Of a stretch of 64,000 nucleotides of DNA, positions 1 to 9,263 are shown piece after piece. The notes under the pieces were generated by a model. It was not told the origin of the DNA and did not search any database. It saw nothing but the letters and a program-made list of their open reading frames with translations. Position numbers and translations under genes: made by a program. Origin of the DNA: Sphingomonas sp. Leaf208 (GTDB taxonomy: Bacteria > Pseudomonadota > Alphaproteobacteria > Sphingomonadales > Sphingomonadaceae). The stretch covers positions 124,001 through 188,000 of the forward strand of contig NZ_LMKH01000001.1 of assembly GCF_001421415.1 (NCBI RefSeq), read 5' to 3'. Within the stretch, counting starts at the first letter, position 1, and each line of letters starts with the position of its first letter.

Positions 1-1
1 G

Positions 2-583
2 TTCATCGGCCAGATCAGCGTGGTGATGGCCGATGCCGCCGCGGGGATCTGGGTCTCGCCGGTCCTGTCGCGTAATTTTCATCTGCAGCCCGACCAGTTC
101 GCCGGCTGGATGGGCACGCTGCTCTTTGGCTCGGGCGTCGTCGGTGCGATCGTCGGTGGCCTGTCCGCCGACCGGGGGCAGAAGAGCGGGCGGCGTGGCG
201 GCCTGCTGATCGGTGCGATCGTTGCCGCGGCGGTTGGCGTGCCCGCGGCGTTGTTCCCGATCATGCCCTCGGTCCCGCTGTTCGGGGTCGCGGTCGGCCT
301 GCTCGTGACGTGTGGCGCGGTGACGGGCGTGGTGACTTCGGTGGCGTTGACCGTGCTCATTCCCAACGAACTGCGCGGGTTGTGCATCGGCGCGTTCATC
401 GCGATCGCCGGGCTGATCGGCTACGGTCTCGCACCGACGCTGGTCGCGGCGGCAAGCGGCATGCTGGGCGGCGAGGCGCATCTCGCGCAAGGTCTCGCGA
501 TCGTCGGCGTCGTGACCAGCGCGATCTCCGTCATCGCGTTCACGGTGGCGATGCGGCGCGCACCGGTATCGGCAACCGCCTGA
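2..583 (+). CDS. MFS transporter, C-terminal half (cut by window edge)
   Basis: The frame is open from the first bases, so the start lies to the left. The visible 193 residues are mostly hydrophobic, with about five to six membrane helices. A short basic loop (SADRGQKSGRR) follows the first complete helix, as in the cytoplasmic loops of major facilitator superfamily carriers. A PNELRG loop precedes the last helices, a feature I associate with Spinster-like or sugar-acid MFS carriers. The protein sits in the inner membrane and moves a small solute. The two regulators just downstream on the same strand (AraC, then FadR-type GntR) suggest uptake of a regulated carbon source, but nothing visible names the substrate. 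Confidence 0.85.
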   Translation, partial: FIGQISVVMADAAAGIWVSPVLSRNFHLQPDQFAGWMGTLLFGSGVVGAIVGGLSADRGQKSGRRGGLLIGAIVAAAVGVPAALFPIMPSVPLFGVAVGLLVTCGAVTGVVTSVALTVLIPNELRGLCIGAFIAIAGLIGYGLAPTLVAAASGMLGGEAHLAQGLAIVGVVTSAISVIAFTVAMRRAPVSATA

Positions 584-679
584 CCTGTAAGATAGCTCTT
601 GCGTGAGCTATCGGATAGCTGCATGATCTACCCAATCCCGGCAATCGGGAACAGGAGATCGGTGTTGGGCGAGGGTAGC

Positions 680-1432
680 ATGCAGAAGGAACGGGTCACG
701 GTGTCGCCCGAGATGGCGGCCTTCATCGGCGAAGGCCTGGTCGACCCGACGGCTGTTTCCGCCGACGCGGTAGTCCTCTGCTTCACGGTAGGCGAGGACG
801 CGCCGGCGCAAGTCACCGTCACCACCGACACGGTTCCTTCGGAGGAGCGTGCGATCCTCGTCCTTGCGGTCGAACGTGGCGCTTGCCTGCGGGTCTTCGA
901 TTACGCGCCCGACGCGAACATCGCGTGCCATCTGCCGAGCGAATTGCGAATGATGGTCGCGGCGATCCTCGATTGCACGCTGCCCGAACCCTGGCGCAGC
1001 ACGCATCGTTCGGCAAAATGCATCGAGCTCCTGTCCAGTACGTTCCAGCGGATCGTCGAGGACGACCTTGTCCCGCTCGCAGGTGCCGGGCAATTGTCCG
1101 CCCGAGACAGCCAGCGGATCGTCGCGGCGAAGCGGATGATCGACGAGCGCTGGGGCGAGAAGATGACGCTCGACTCGATCGCGCGCGCCTGTGGCCTGAA
1201 CCGGGCCAAGCTCACGCGCGGCTTCCGCGACATGTTCGCCTGCACGGTCGCCGACGCGCTGCTCGACCGGCGGCTCGGGGCGGCCCGTCAGCTGCTGATC
1301 GCGACCGACCTGCCGGTATCGTCGATTGGGTACCAGTGCGGCTATCTCAACAACGCCAGTTTCACGCGGGCCTTCTCGCGCCAGTTCGGCACGACCCCGT
1401 CGTCGCTGCGCGCACCACGGCTCGCGGCATGA
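680..1432 (+). CDS. AraC-family transcriptional regulator
   Basis: The protein has 250 residues when begun at the ATG at 680, which follows a GAGGG ribosome site. A TTG at 599 would add 27 residues that look unlike coding sequence. The last ~100 residues form the double helix-turn-helix of AraC/XylS regulators: MTLDSIARACGLNRAKLTRGFRDMF, then VSSIGYQCGYLNNASFTRAFSRQFGTTPSS spread over two helices. The N-terminal ~140 residues show no obvious cupin or other ligand domain. Its stop overlaps the ATG of the next regulator (ATGA), so the two are translationally coupled. Probable role: ligand-responsive control of the neighbouring transporter. Confidence 0.88.
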   Translation: MQKERVTVSPEMAAFIGEGLVDPTAVSADAVVLCFTVGEDAPAQVTVTTDTVPSEERAILVLAVERGACLRVFDYAPDANIACHLPSELRMMVAAILDCTLPEPWRSTHRSAKCIELLSSTFQRIVEDDLVPLAGAGQLSARDSQRIVAAKRMIDERWGEKMTLDSIARACGLNRAKLTRGFRDMFACTVADALLDRRLGAARQLLIATDLPVSSIGYQCGYLNNASFTRAFSRQFGTTPSSLRAPRLAA

Positions 1433-2139
1433 GCGCGGCGAGCCTGCGACTGGTCGAGGGCGGCTCGCTCGTCGACCAGGCGGTCCACGCGGTCCGTACG
1501 CATATCCGCGCCAATGACATGAAGGTCGGCGATACGCTGCCGTCCGAAGGTCATTTCGCGACCGAGCTGGGCGTCAGCCGGCCGGTGCTGCGCGAGGCCT
1601 TCGGCGCTCTGGCGGCGTTGCGGCTGATCGACGTGGGCAATGGCAGGCGTGCACGGGTCGCGGCGATCGACGGATCGGTGATGGCGACGTCGCTCGATCA
1701 CGCGGTGGCGACGGCGCAGATCTCGATGGTGCAGATCTGGGACGTGCGCCGCACGCTGGAACTGCGCACCGCCGAACTCGCCGCGATCGAACGCACCGAC
1801 GACGAGGCGCGGATGATCGTTGGCTTAGCCGAGGCGATGGAAGCGGCCGGTACCGATGTCGATGCGCTGACCCGCCACGACATCGCGTTTCACCAGGCGA
1901 TCGCGCAGGCGGGGCGCAACATGCTGTTCCTGCAGATCGTCCGCTCGTTCGCACCGATGATGGTCCACGCGGTGCCTGCCGCCTGGGCAACGCGGACCAC
2001 CGCGCGGCAGCGTACCGCCGTGTTGGCGCACCATCATAACCTAGCGCGCGCGATCGCCGACCGTGACCCGAAAGCGGCGATCGCAGCAATGAGCACGCAT
2101 TTCGTCGCGTCCATCGGCGATCTTTTCGCGCGTCTTTGA
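1429..2139 (+). CDS. FadR-subfamily GntR transcriptional regulator
   Basis: 236 residues. The N-terminal winged helix-turn-helix is clear (LPSEGHFATELGVSRPVLRE, residues ~38-57, then a wing with GNGRRARV). The C-terminal all-helical FCD domain carries the usual metal/ligand residues: an Asp-x-x-x-His pair in RHDIAFHQAI and a late His in MSTHFVAS. FCD regulators normally sense small organic or sugar acids. It starts inside the stop codon of the AraC gene, so it is made from the same message. A 290-base stretch to the next gene holds no gene I can support. Confidence 0.9.
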   Translation: MSAASLRLVEGGSLVDQAVHAVRTHIRANDMKVGDTLPSEGHFATELGVSRPVLREAFGALAALRLIDVGNGRRARVAAIDGSVMATSLDHAVATAQISMVQIWDVRRTLELRTAELAAIERTDDEARMIVGLAEAMEAAGTDVDALTRHDIAFHQAIAQAGRNMLFLQIVRSFAPMMVHAVPAAWATRTTARQRTAVLAHHHNLARAIADRDPKAAIAAMSTHFVASIGDLFARL

Positions 2140-2429
2140 AGTGCGCCAGGCCCGCATCGTTTTCTCCGGGGTCGGTAACTTTTGAATCTTTCGACTTCGA
2201 CGCGTACGCGCAGGCGTGGGCATCATCTACCGCATGGGACGTGGTCGCGGCGACCGCTGCCATATCAAAAGCGACGGGCGGAAGAGCAAGATACCGGACA
2301 TGGCTGGCTTCGCTACCCGTCGCATGCCATTCGCCGTTGTTCGTTCCTCAGCGGCATGCAACATGATGCGTTCATGTTTTTCGGTCTAGCATCTCCACTT
2401 CGACGACGGACGACATTCAAGGACGACTG

Positions 2430-3287
2430 ATGCGCGCACCTCGGCTTTCCTGCCTGTTTCTCTCGAGCATCGCCGCTAGCCTCCTCGTTGCGACACCGGC
2501 GACTGCAGACTCGATTGCGCCTACCGGGCTCGAACGCGTGTTGAGTTTGCTGGTCGCGGAACGCTCCGGAGACTACGGCATCGCAGCCCTGGACCTTCGC
2601 GATGGCTCGACCGCGTCCGTCAGGGGGGACACGCCGTTTCCGATGGCGAGCACGGTCAAGATCGCGATTGCCGCCGCCTACCTTGCGGATGTCGATCAAG
2701 GTCGCCGCACCCTCGGCGATATGATCGTTGGTCGTCCTGCCGCGAAGGTCATGGAATTGATGATCGTCCATAGCGACAACCAGGCGACCGACCAATTGCT
2801 TGCCGCTCTCGGGGGCCCCGTCGCGATCCAGCAGTGGCTCTCGTCGCACAGGATTACCGGCATCCGAATGGACCGGACTATCGCCCAGTTGCTGAGGGAG
2901 CGTGGCCACCTTGCCGACAGCAAGGATGTTGCCACGCCGATCGCGATGGTCACGCTGTTGAACAAGCTCGACAACGGCACCGTCCTGGCGGCCCAAAGTC
3001 GTCAATTCCTGCTCGAATTAATGAGCCGTTGCCAGACGGGCACGCGCCGTATCCGCGCCCTGCTTCCCGCGGGTACCAGGGTGGAGGACAAGACGGGTAC
3101 ACTCGACGGTATCACCAATGACGTCGGGTTCATCACTATGCCTGACGGCCGCCGCGTCGCGATCGTGGTGTTTGCGCGAGGGGGGCGCGACCGCCAGCCG
3201 GTTATCGCCGAAGTCTCACGCGCGATTTACGACTATTTTGCCGATAGCGCCCGCAACGCGCTCGCGCTCTTCATGCAAATGCGGTGA
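2430..3287 (+). CDS. Secreted class A beta-lactamase-fold serine hydrolase lacking the omega-loop Glu
   Basis: 285 residues with a signal peptide ending near ATA-DS (residue 27). The active-site blocks of the penicillin-binding/class A fold are present: nucleophile motif S74-T-V-K77, S115-D-N117 and K221-T-G223. The region that should be the omega loop reads R146-M-D-R149-T-I-A-Q-L-L155. True class A enzymes have R-x-D-R-x-E-x-E-L-N there, with the glutamate (E166) activating the deacylating water and N170 supporting it. Here those two positions are Ile and Leu. It may therefore be a peptidase or esterase, or a slow or differently organised lactamase, acting in the periplasm. An AAGGA ribosome site precedes the ATG. 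It converges on the suxC gene. Confidence 0.85.
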   Translation: MRAPRLSCLFLSSIAASLLVATPATADSIAPTGLERVLSLLVAERSGDYGIAALDLRDGSTASVRGDTPFPMASTVKIAIAAAYLADVDQGRRTLGDMIVGRPAAKVMELMIVHSDNQATDQLLAALGGPVAIQQWLSSHRITGIRMDRTIAQLLRERGHLADSKDVATPIAMVTLLNKLDNGTVLAAQSRQFLLELMSRCQTGTRRIRALLPAGTRVEDKTGTLDGITNDVGFITMPDGRRVAIVVFARGGRDRQPVIAEVSRAIYDYFADSARNALALFMQMR

Positions 3288-3362
3288 CCTAGGTTTAGTT
3301 TCCGGACTGCTACGAACTGTGGGCGGCACTGTTTTTGCCAAACCGCAAAGCATGTATCTGGC

Positions 3363-4700
3363 CTACGCGGAGGTTTCAGAGGGCGACACCGATGCGCGCA
3401 TCGTCACGCGGGTCGTCGCAATCGCGCCCAGCACCATCAGCGCACCGCCGAGGTACAGGATGTTGCGCGGTTCGCCGCCCATCAGCGAGTGGTAGAACAG
3501 CGGCACGGTCAGGCTCTCGATGATCATCGGGATGACGATGAACATGTTGAAGATGCCCATGTAGACGCCGTTGCGCTCGGGCGGGATCATGTCGATCAGC
3601 ATGATGTACGGATTGCCCATCATGCTCGCCCAGCCGATGCCGATGCCCAGCATCGCCACGAATAGCGCAGGCTCGGTGCGCAAGCCCGGGATCGCCAGCA
3701 TCGCCACGCCCGACGCGAGCAGGCACGCGGCGTGCGCGCTCTTTGCGCCCCACCGGCGGGCGAGCGGGACCAGCGCGATCGCGGCGACGAACGCCACCGC
3801 GTTGTAGAACGCGCCAAGCTGGCCGACCGTCAGCACGGTATCGCGGAAAGCCTCGCTCTTGGCGTCCGACGTCCCGTGCAGCGACCGTGCGACCGCGAAG
3901 GTGATGAACTGCCAATAGGCGAACATCGCATACCATTGGCACAGCATCGCAATCGCCAGCTGTCGCATCGGCCGTGGCATCTCGACCAGCGCGGTCTTGA
4001 GATCGCGCAGCGTGCCGCCGAGCGTCAGCGGTTCCTTCGCCAGCCGTGCCTTCTCCTCGGCCGGCAGCGGCAGTTCGGGTACGCGGACGACCGACCAGAC
4101 GATCGTCGCCAGTGACAGCACCGCGCCGATCAGGAACGCGATCTGCGTGATATCGGGGATGCCGTTGCCATCCACGGCGTCCTTGTTGAAGCCGATCCAC
4201 ACCAGCAGCGACGGCGCCAGATAGGACAGCGTCTGCGCGAGCCCGGTGAACGCGGATTGCGTCAGGAAGCCGGCGGCGCGCTGGTCGTCGGGCAGGCGGT
4301 CGCCGACATAGGCGCGGTATGGCTCCATCGTCACGTTGTTGGCGGCGTCGAGTACCCACAACAGGCTGGCCGCCACCCAAAGGGTCGGGCTGTATGGCAT
4401 CGCCAGCAGGCACAGGCTGCACAGCACCGCGCCGACCAGGAAATAGGGGGTGCGGCGGCCGATCCGGGTCGAGGTCCGGTCGCTCATCGCGCCGATCAGC
4501 GGCTGGATCAGCAGCCCGGTCATCGGTCCGGCGAGCCACAGCAGCGGCAGGCTCGCCTCGTCCGCGCCGAGATAGCCGTAGATCGGCGCCATGTTGGCTT
4601 GTTGCAAACCGAACGAGAATTGCAGGCCAAGGAACCCGAGGTTCATCTCGATCAGCCGCATGAGCGAGAGGCGGGGTTTGGTCATGAGGCCGAGGTTCAT
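3363..4700 (-). CDS. suxC: Sucrose/sugar:H+ symporter of the GPH/SLC45-like MFS group (SuxC)
   Basis: 445 residues with about 12 membrane helices. The loop after helix 2 reads SDRTSTRIGRRTPYF, the signature of glycoside-pentoside-hexuronide and plant sucrose-carrier-like (SLC45) transporters. The ATG at 4700 was chosen because an AGAGG site lies 7 bases upstream; the ATG at 4706 sits too close to it. It is the last gene of a co-directional set (regulator, TonB receptor, amylosucrase, carrier) that matches the sux locus of Xanthomonas campestris gene for gene. Expected role: carry sucrose across the inner membrane after SuxA has brought it through the outer membrane. Substrate is inferred from context. 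Confidence 0.88.
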   Translation of the reverse strand: MNLGLMTKPRLSLMRLIEMNLGFLGLQFSFGLQQANMAPIYGYLGADEASLPLLWLAGPMTGLLIQPLIGAMSDRTSTRIGRRTPYFLVGAVLCSLCLLAMPYSPTLWVAASLLWVLDAANNVTMEPYRAYVGDRLPDDQRAAGFLTQSAFTGLAQTLSYLAPSLLVWIGFNKDAVDGNGIPDITQIAFLIGAVLSLATIVWSVVRVPELPLPAEEKARLAKEPLTLGGTLRDLKTALVEMPRPMRQLAIAMLCQWYAMFAYWQFITFAVARSLHGTSDAKSEAFRDTVLTVGQLGAFYNAVAFVAAIALVPLARRWGAKSAHAACLLASGVAMLAIPGLRTEPALFVAMLGIGIGWASMMGNPYIMLIDMIPPERNGVYMGIFNMFIVIPMIIESLTVPLFYHSLMGGEPRNILYLGGALMVLGAIATTRVTMRASVSPSETSA

Positions 4701-4742
4701 TGTCATGCCTCTTGTGCGAGTTGATCCGGCGTGGACCAATCG

Positions 4743-4866
4743 ATCCTCCCCCGCCAGGGGGAGGTGGCGCCGAAGGTGACGGAGGGGGAGGACACGGAAC
4801 CTGCGTTTCGCATGCCTCTCCCTCCGTCTGGCAAGAGCCAGCCACCTCCCCCTTGCGGGGGAGGAT
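4743..4866. repeat. REP-like imperfect palindrome between suxC and suxB
   Basis: Two 26-base arms, 4743-4768 and 4841-4866, are inverted copies of each other with one mismatch. Each arm is itself a hairpin (CCTCCCCC, 4-base loop, GGGGGAGG). The inner parts, GACGGAGGGGGAG near 4779 and its near-complement at 4816-4829, pair as well, so the whole ~124 bases can fold into one long structure. The layout resembles the dispersed GGGGGAGGTGGC-type extragenic palindromes common in Sphingomonas and Caulobacter. It lies between two genes of one operon, where it could trim or stabilise the message. Confidence 0.8.
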
Positions 4867-4884
4867 TGTAAATCCGCCGGATGT

Positions 4885-6693
4885 TCATGCCGCCGGGCCT
4901 GCCCATATGACGCCCCAGGGTTCGACGGTGAGGGTGGCACCGCAAGACTGTTCGGACAACCGATCCTGCCAGCCCGCCAAACCCTCGATCGAGACGGGCG
5001 TGTCGGAGAAGTTGAGGAAGACGCGGTCGCTGCTGCAACCGATCCCGAGCAGTGCGGGGGAGCCCGTCGCGATCGACCTCGGCGAACCTGCGCCACCGCT
5101 TGCTATACGTGCAGCGCGCAGTGCTTCCAGATCGCCACTGATCCGCCGCGCGGCTGGGCCGTCGAGCGCCGTCCAATCCATCTCCGGCCGATGCAGCCAG
5201 CGGCCTTCATGCGCGCGCTCGGCGTCGTCCAGATAGCTGGTGTCGTTGAGCAGACCCGCCTCGTCGCCCATGTACGTCGTCGCCAGACCGCCACTTGCGA
5301 TCGACAGCGCGTTGAGCAGTGCGATCCGCCGAAACGCCATTTCGCGTGCGTCGTCGTCCATCGCCGCTTCGAGCCCGGCGAGCGACGCCATCGTGCCGTT
5401 CGAGCCATGCAGAACCGAACCGTCCGACTGGAACGGCGCGCCGCGGGCCCAGCTGCCGTCACCGCCTTCGAGGAAGCGCGCCGCTACCTTGAGCCGCGCT
5501 ACCGGGTCGGGATCGATCCGGGCGAGGTCGCCGATCAGTGCGCCCCAGCCGATATCGTCGTGGCACCGCGCGTAACTTAGCCAGTTGGCACCACGCGGCA
5601 GGCCACCGCTCGCCTCGACGATCGCGTGGGGCAGGGTGGCGGACTGTTCGGCCAGTGCGACCCAGCCGGCGACCATCAGTGAGTTGTTGTAGACGAGATG
5701 GCATTCGGGCTCGAACCCGCCATCCCAGTCTGTGCCTTCGTCCGCGCCGAAATACGGTGGTACAAGCGCGGTCGGGACGATCGCCTCTGCCTTCAGCAGC
5801 GTTGCCGGCGCGACGATGTCGAGTGCCGCCCTGAGCGCGCGGACGATGAAATGCGCCTCCGGCCGATTGCGGCAGTCGGTGCCGATCTGCTTCCAGAGGA
5901 ACGCGATCGAATCGAGCCGGAACGCCTCGAAGCCGTGGTTCGCCAGCCGCAGCATCGTGTCGATGATCGCCAGCATGACTTCGGGGTTGGACCAGTTCAG
6001 GTCCCATTGGAACGGATAGAAGGTCGTCCAGACCTGCCCGCCCATCGCCGGCACATGCGTGAAGTTTCCCGGTGCAGTGGTCGGGAACACCTGCGGGAGA
6101 TCGGCCTCGTACGCCTGCGCCTCGTCCTCGCTCAGGACATGATAAAAGGTACGATAGTGCGGATCGCCGGCCAGCGCAGCCTTCGCCCAGGCGTGATCGT
6201 CCGCAGTGTGGTTAAGTGCAAGGTCGACGCACAGGCTGATCCGCCCCTCGCGCAACCGCGCGGCGAGGCGTTCGACATCGGCCATCGTCCCCAGCCGCGG
6301 CTCGATCGCGAGATAGTCCGCGACCGCGAACCCGCCATCGCTGTCGCCCTCGCGCGCCTTCAGCAACGCGAGCAAATGAAGATAGCGGACACCGAGCGAT
6401 TCGAGATGGTCGACGCGGTCGATCAGCCCGCCGACGGTGACGGCGAACCGATCGACATAGGTCGAATAGCCCAGCATGTCGGGCGCGACGAACCAGTCGG
6501 GATCGGCCAGCCGCGCTTCGTCGAGCGCGACCATTGCCGCTGGCCGTTCGCCCGCCCGGTCGCGGAGGATCGTCTCCATCCGCGGCCAGAGCGTCGCCAG
6601 TCGATCGGTGCCGTACAGCCGTTCGAGCTGGCGTTTAAGCAGGGGGGCGAGCGCGTCGAGACGGCGCTCGGTGGAGGAGAAAGTCACGCTCAC
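4885..6693 (-). CDS. suxB: Amylosucrase-type GH13 enzyme (SuxB)
   Basis: 602 residues, the usual length for GH13 subfamily 4. It cleaves sucrose and transfers glucose to make alpha-1,4-glucan, releasing fructose. Visible motifs: helical N-terminal domain (~1-75); VDLALNH (~156-161); nucleophile D261 in FRLDSIAF; acid/base E303 in LLKAEAIV; and the H378-D379-D380 triplet in CHDDIGW. No signal peptide, so it acts in the cytoplasm. The start is a GTG at 6693, 8 bases after the SuxA stop; a second GTG at 6687 has a better-spaced GGGCGG site. Tight linkage to the receptor argues that imported sucrose is its substrate. Confidence 0.92.
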   Translation of the reverse strand: MSVTFSSTERRLDALAPLLKRQLERLYGTDRLATLWPRMETILRDRAGERPAAMVALDEARLADPDWFVAPDMLGYSTYVDRFAVTVGGLIDRVDHLESLGVRYLHLLALLKAREGDSDGGFAVADYLAIEPRLGTMADVERLAARLREGRISLCVDLALNHTADDHAWAKAALAGDPHYRTFYHVLSEDEAQAYEADLPQVFPTTAPGNFTHVPAMGGQVWTTFYPFQWDLNWSNPEVMLAIIDTMLRLANHGFEAFRLDSIAFLWKQIGTDCRNRPEAHFIVRALRAALDIVAPATLLKAEAIVPTALVPPYFGADEGTDWDGGFEPECHLVYNNSLMVAGWVALAEQSATLPHAIVEASGGLPRGANWLSYARCHDDIGWGALIGDLARIDPDPVARLKVAARFLEGGDGSWARGAPFQSDGSVLHGSNGTMASLAGLEAAMDDDAREMAFRRIALLNALSIASGGLATTYMGDEAGLLNDTSYLDDAERAHEGRWLHRPEMDWTALDGPAARRISGDLEALRAARIASGGAGSPRSIATGSPALLGIGCSSDRVFLNFSDTPVSIEGLAGWQDRLSEQSCGATLTVEPWGVIWAGPAA

Positions 6694-6701
6694 CCGCCCT
6701 A

Positions 6702-9206
6702 TCAGAAGCCGACGCGGACCGCGGCGGAGATCGTCCGGCCGGTGATCGAGCGTGCCCGGACGATGCCATTGGTCGGGATCGCGCCCTCCTCGGCTTCGGT
6801 GATGCCCTTCACGTCGAACAGATTGTTGCCGTTGACCGACAGCGTGACGTTCTCGGTCGGGTGCACCGACACGAATGCGTTGACCTGCGTGTAGCCTGGC
6901 ATCTTCAGCCCGTTATTGTCCTGCGCGAAGCTGTCGGTGGTGCCGATCACGTTCGCGCCGACGGTCAGACGGCCGACATCGACCTGCGGGGTCGCCTGGA
7001 AGATGAACTTGGCCTGGCGACGCGGGCGGTTGCCCTCGACCGCGGGGTTGAGCACGTCCTTGGTGATCTCCGCATCGGTGTAGGTGCCGCCCGCCGACAG
7101 CGAGAACGGCCCGCGTGCGATCCGACCCTCGAGCTCGACGCCCTTCGCTTCATATTCGCGGTTGAAGAAGCGCTGCGTCGTCGCCTCGAAATTCTGCTCC
7201 TCGGTGCGCGCCCAGAAGCCTGTGGCGTAGAGCGAGAGACCGTTCTGGCGGAACTTGAAACCACCTTCGAGCTGGCGGACGAAATCGACTGCTGCGCCCT
7301 CATCGGTCAGGTCGCCGGTGGTCGTGTTGATCGACGGGCCGAACAACAGGCGATCGGCGTTGGCGCGACCGCCGCGGCTGTAGCGGGCGAACACCGCGGT
7401 GCTGTCGGTCAGGCGATAGTTCGCGCCACCCGAGTAGGACAGGTAATCATAGTTGTAGTTGAGCGGCGAGCGGCGGTTCGGGATGATCGCGACCTGACGC
7501 TCGGGCGCCGAGATCACGTCGTCGCCGTTGATGTCGAAGGTCGTGATGCCGCTGCCGAAGCCTGCACCCAGATCGGCGCCGGCGACGCTGCCCCGTGCCC
7601 GACCGAAATCGTAACGCAGCGAGCCGTCGATGTTGAAGCGGCCGATCTCCAGCCCGAGCTGCGCGAACGGCGCGTAGGTCGTGTAGTCGAGATCGTACGA
7701 CCGGCGGCAGCAATTGCCGAAGCCGAATGCCGAATAGCCCGGCGTGCCGTTCTGCGTGACCGGAACGCCCGCCGCGGTGCGGACATCGACGAGCTGCGAG
7801 CGGCCGTCATCGGCGACGGTCTGGACGAACGAGTTCCACAGCCAGTCGCTCTTGATGTCCTGACGCGAGGCGTAAAAGCCGCCGGTGATCGCCAGCGTTC
7901 CGGTACCCACCGGCACCGAACCGTTGAGGCGGATGTCGTTGGTGATGTTGTTTAGGCTCTTCAGGTCGACGTCGAACAGTACGACGTTGGCGAGCAACCC
8001 ATTGCCGTTGAGCGATGCCGGGTTGGCGATCCGCTGACCGTTCTGCGGTCCGCTCGCGTAGAACAGCTGCGCGCCGGCGCCACCGATGCCGTTGGCGATG
8101 GTCTGCGCCGAGCCGACGGCCGAGGGGAACGGCGAGGTGAAGCCGCCCGAGATGTCCGAATAGCGGAACCGCTCGACGATGTTCCAGCCGTCCGCGACCG
8201 GGATCTGCGTCTCGAGACCGGCCGAATACACAACGGGGTGCTGGCCGTCGCGGATCGAGCGCGTGACGAGCTGGTTGTTGCCGTCGAGCGTCTGCACGGT
8301 GCGGATGTCGGCGCTGTGCAGCGTGCCGTTGTTGATCGAGAAATTGGTGATGTTGTTGTAGGTCGGATCGCTGTTCGTGCCGGTTACCTGTACCGGGTTG
8401 GGCAGATAGCCGATCGCGCGGTCGTCGAGATACTTGCCGTACAGGCGGACATAGCCGCCATTGCCGAACGACTTGGTGATGTTCCCCTTGAACTGGCCGC
8501 CCTTGACGCCATCGAAGCCCACTTCGCGCTGGCCGTCACCGATCCGGTAGAAGCCGCCGAAATGATAGGTCAGCGTGTCGGACAGCTTGCCGCCCTGGTC
8601 GAAATCGACACGGAATTCACGGTAGTCGAGCCCGCTGCTCAGCTGAAACGCGCCGCCTTCCTGCTCGCCGGTCTTCGAGATGAAGTTGATGACGCCGCCG
8701 GGCGAGTTCGACGCGAAGGTCGAGGCCGAGCCACCGCGGACCGACTCGACCGTCCGCACGTTGAAATCGGCGCGCAGGAAGATGTCGGCATTGCCGAACG
8801 TGATGTCGCCGAATTCGAGGATCGGCAGGCCGTCTTCCTGCAGCTGGAGGAACTTCGAGCCGCCCGATGCGACTGGCAGGCCGCGGACCGAGATGTTCGC
8901 GTTGCCGTCGCCGCCCGATGCCTCGACCCGGATGCCGGGGAGGTTGCGGAGAAGTTCACCCGAGGTGCGCGGCGCAAGCTGGACCAGCGCATCCGACGTG
9001 ATCGAGCTGGTCGTGATCGAGGTGTTGAGCTTGTTCGTGCCGCGCGCGACGGCGGTCACGACGATGTCGTCCTGCGGGACGTCGGTGGCGGGGGCTTGAT
9101 CGGCTGGCGTTGCGGCCTGATCAGCTTGCGGTGCGGTCTGTGCGGCGCCTGCGGTGGCGAACGATGCGGCGGCGATGCCGGCCAGCAATGCGTGACGTAC
9201 TTTCAT
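6702..9206 (-). CDS. suxA: TonB-dependent outer-membrane receptor, putative sucrose receptor (SuxA)
   Basis: 834 residues from the ATG at 9206, which has a GGAGAG site. A signal peptide ends near AGAAQ. An Ala/Gln-rich linker and a TonB-box-like DDIVVTAV follow, then the plug domain (roughly 65-190, including GELLRNLPGIRVE, ISVRGLP and SPGGVINFI) and a 22-strand-type barrel ending in aromatic Phe (AAVRVGF). The order regulator-receptor-amylosucrase-carrier is that of the sux carbohydrate-utilisation locus, whose SuxA takes up sucrose with high affinity. Two LacI-type operators lie 58-94 bases upstream of the start. Substrate is inferred from neighbours. Confidence 0.9.
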   Translation of the reverse strand: MKVRHALLAGIAAASFATAGAAQTAPQADQAATPADQAPATDVPQDDIVVTAVARGTNKLNTSITTSSITSDALVQLAPRTSGELLRNLPGIRVEASGGDGNANISVRGLPVASGGSKFLQLQEDGLPILEFGDITFGNADIFLRADFNVRTVESVRGGSASTFASNSPGGVINFISKTGEQEGGAFQLSSGLDYREFRVDFDQGGKLSDTLTYHFGGFYRIGDGQREVGFDGVKGGQFKGNITKSFGNGGYVRLYGKYLDDRAIGYLPNPVQVTGTNSDPTYNNITNFSINNGTLHSADIRTVQTLDGNNQLVTRSIRDGQHPVVYSAGLETQIPVADGWNIVERFRYSDISGGFTSPFPSAVGSAQTIANGIGGAGAQLFYASGPQNGQRIANPASLNGNGLLANVVLFDVDLKSLNNITNDIRLNGSVPVGTGTLAITGGFYASRQDIKSDWLWNSFVQTVADDGRSQLVDVRTAAGVPVTQNGTPGYSAFGFGNCCRRSYDLDYTTYAPFAQLGLEIGRFNIDGSLRYDFGRARGSVAGADLGAGFGSGITTFDINGDDVISAPERQVAIIPNRRSPLNYNYDYLSYSGGANYRLTDSTAVFARYSRGGRANADRLLFGPSINTTTGDLTDEGAAVDFVRQLEGGFKFRQNGLSLYATGFWARTEEQNFEATTQRFFNREYEAKGVELEGRIARGPFSLSAGGTYTDAEITKDVLNPAVEGNRPRRQAKFIFQATPQVDVGRLTVGANVIGTTDSFAQDNNGLKMPGYTQVNAFVSVHPTENVTLSVNGNNLFDVKGITEAEEGAIPTNGIVRARSITGRTISAAVRVGF

Positions 9207-9263
9207 GCGACTCTCCCTGCGCGACGGCTTTCTGAGAAGCCCAAGGCCGCCTCCTACCTCCAC

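Noticed and set aside
2136-2429. Possible small gene between the GntR and beta-lactamase-fold genes
   Set aside because: Two overlapping short frames were looked at. Neither has a ribosome site or protein-like composition, so the stretch is best read as a promoter region.
4743-4866. Palindromic cluster as a possible CRISPR remnant
   Set aside because: There are only two inverted arms, no direct repeats with regular spacers and no cas genes. It fits a REP-like element.
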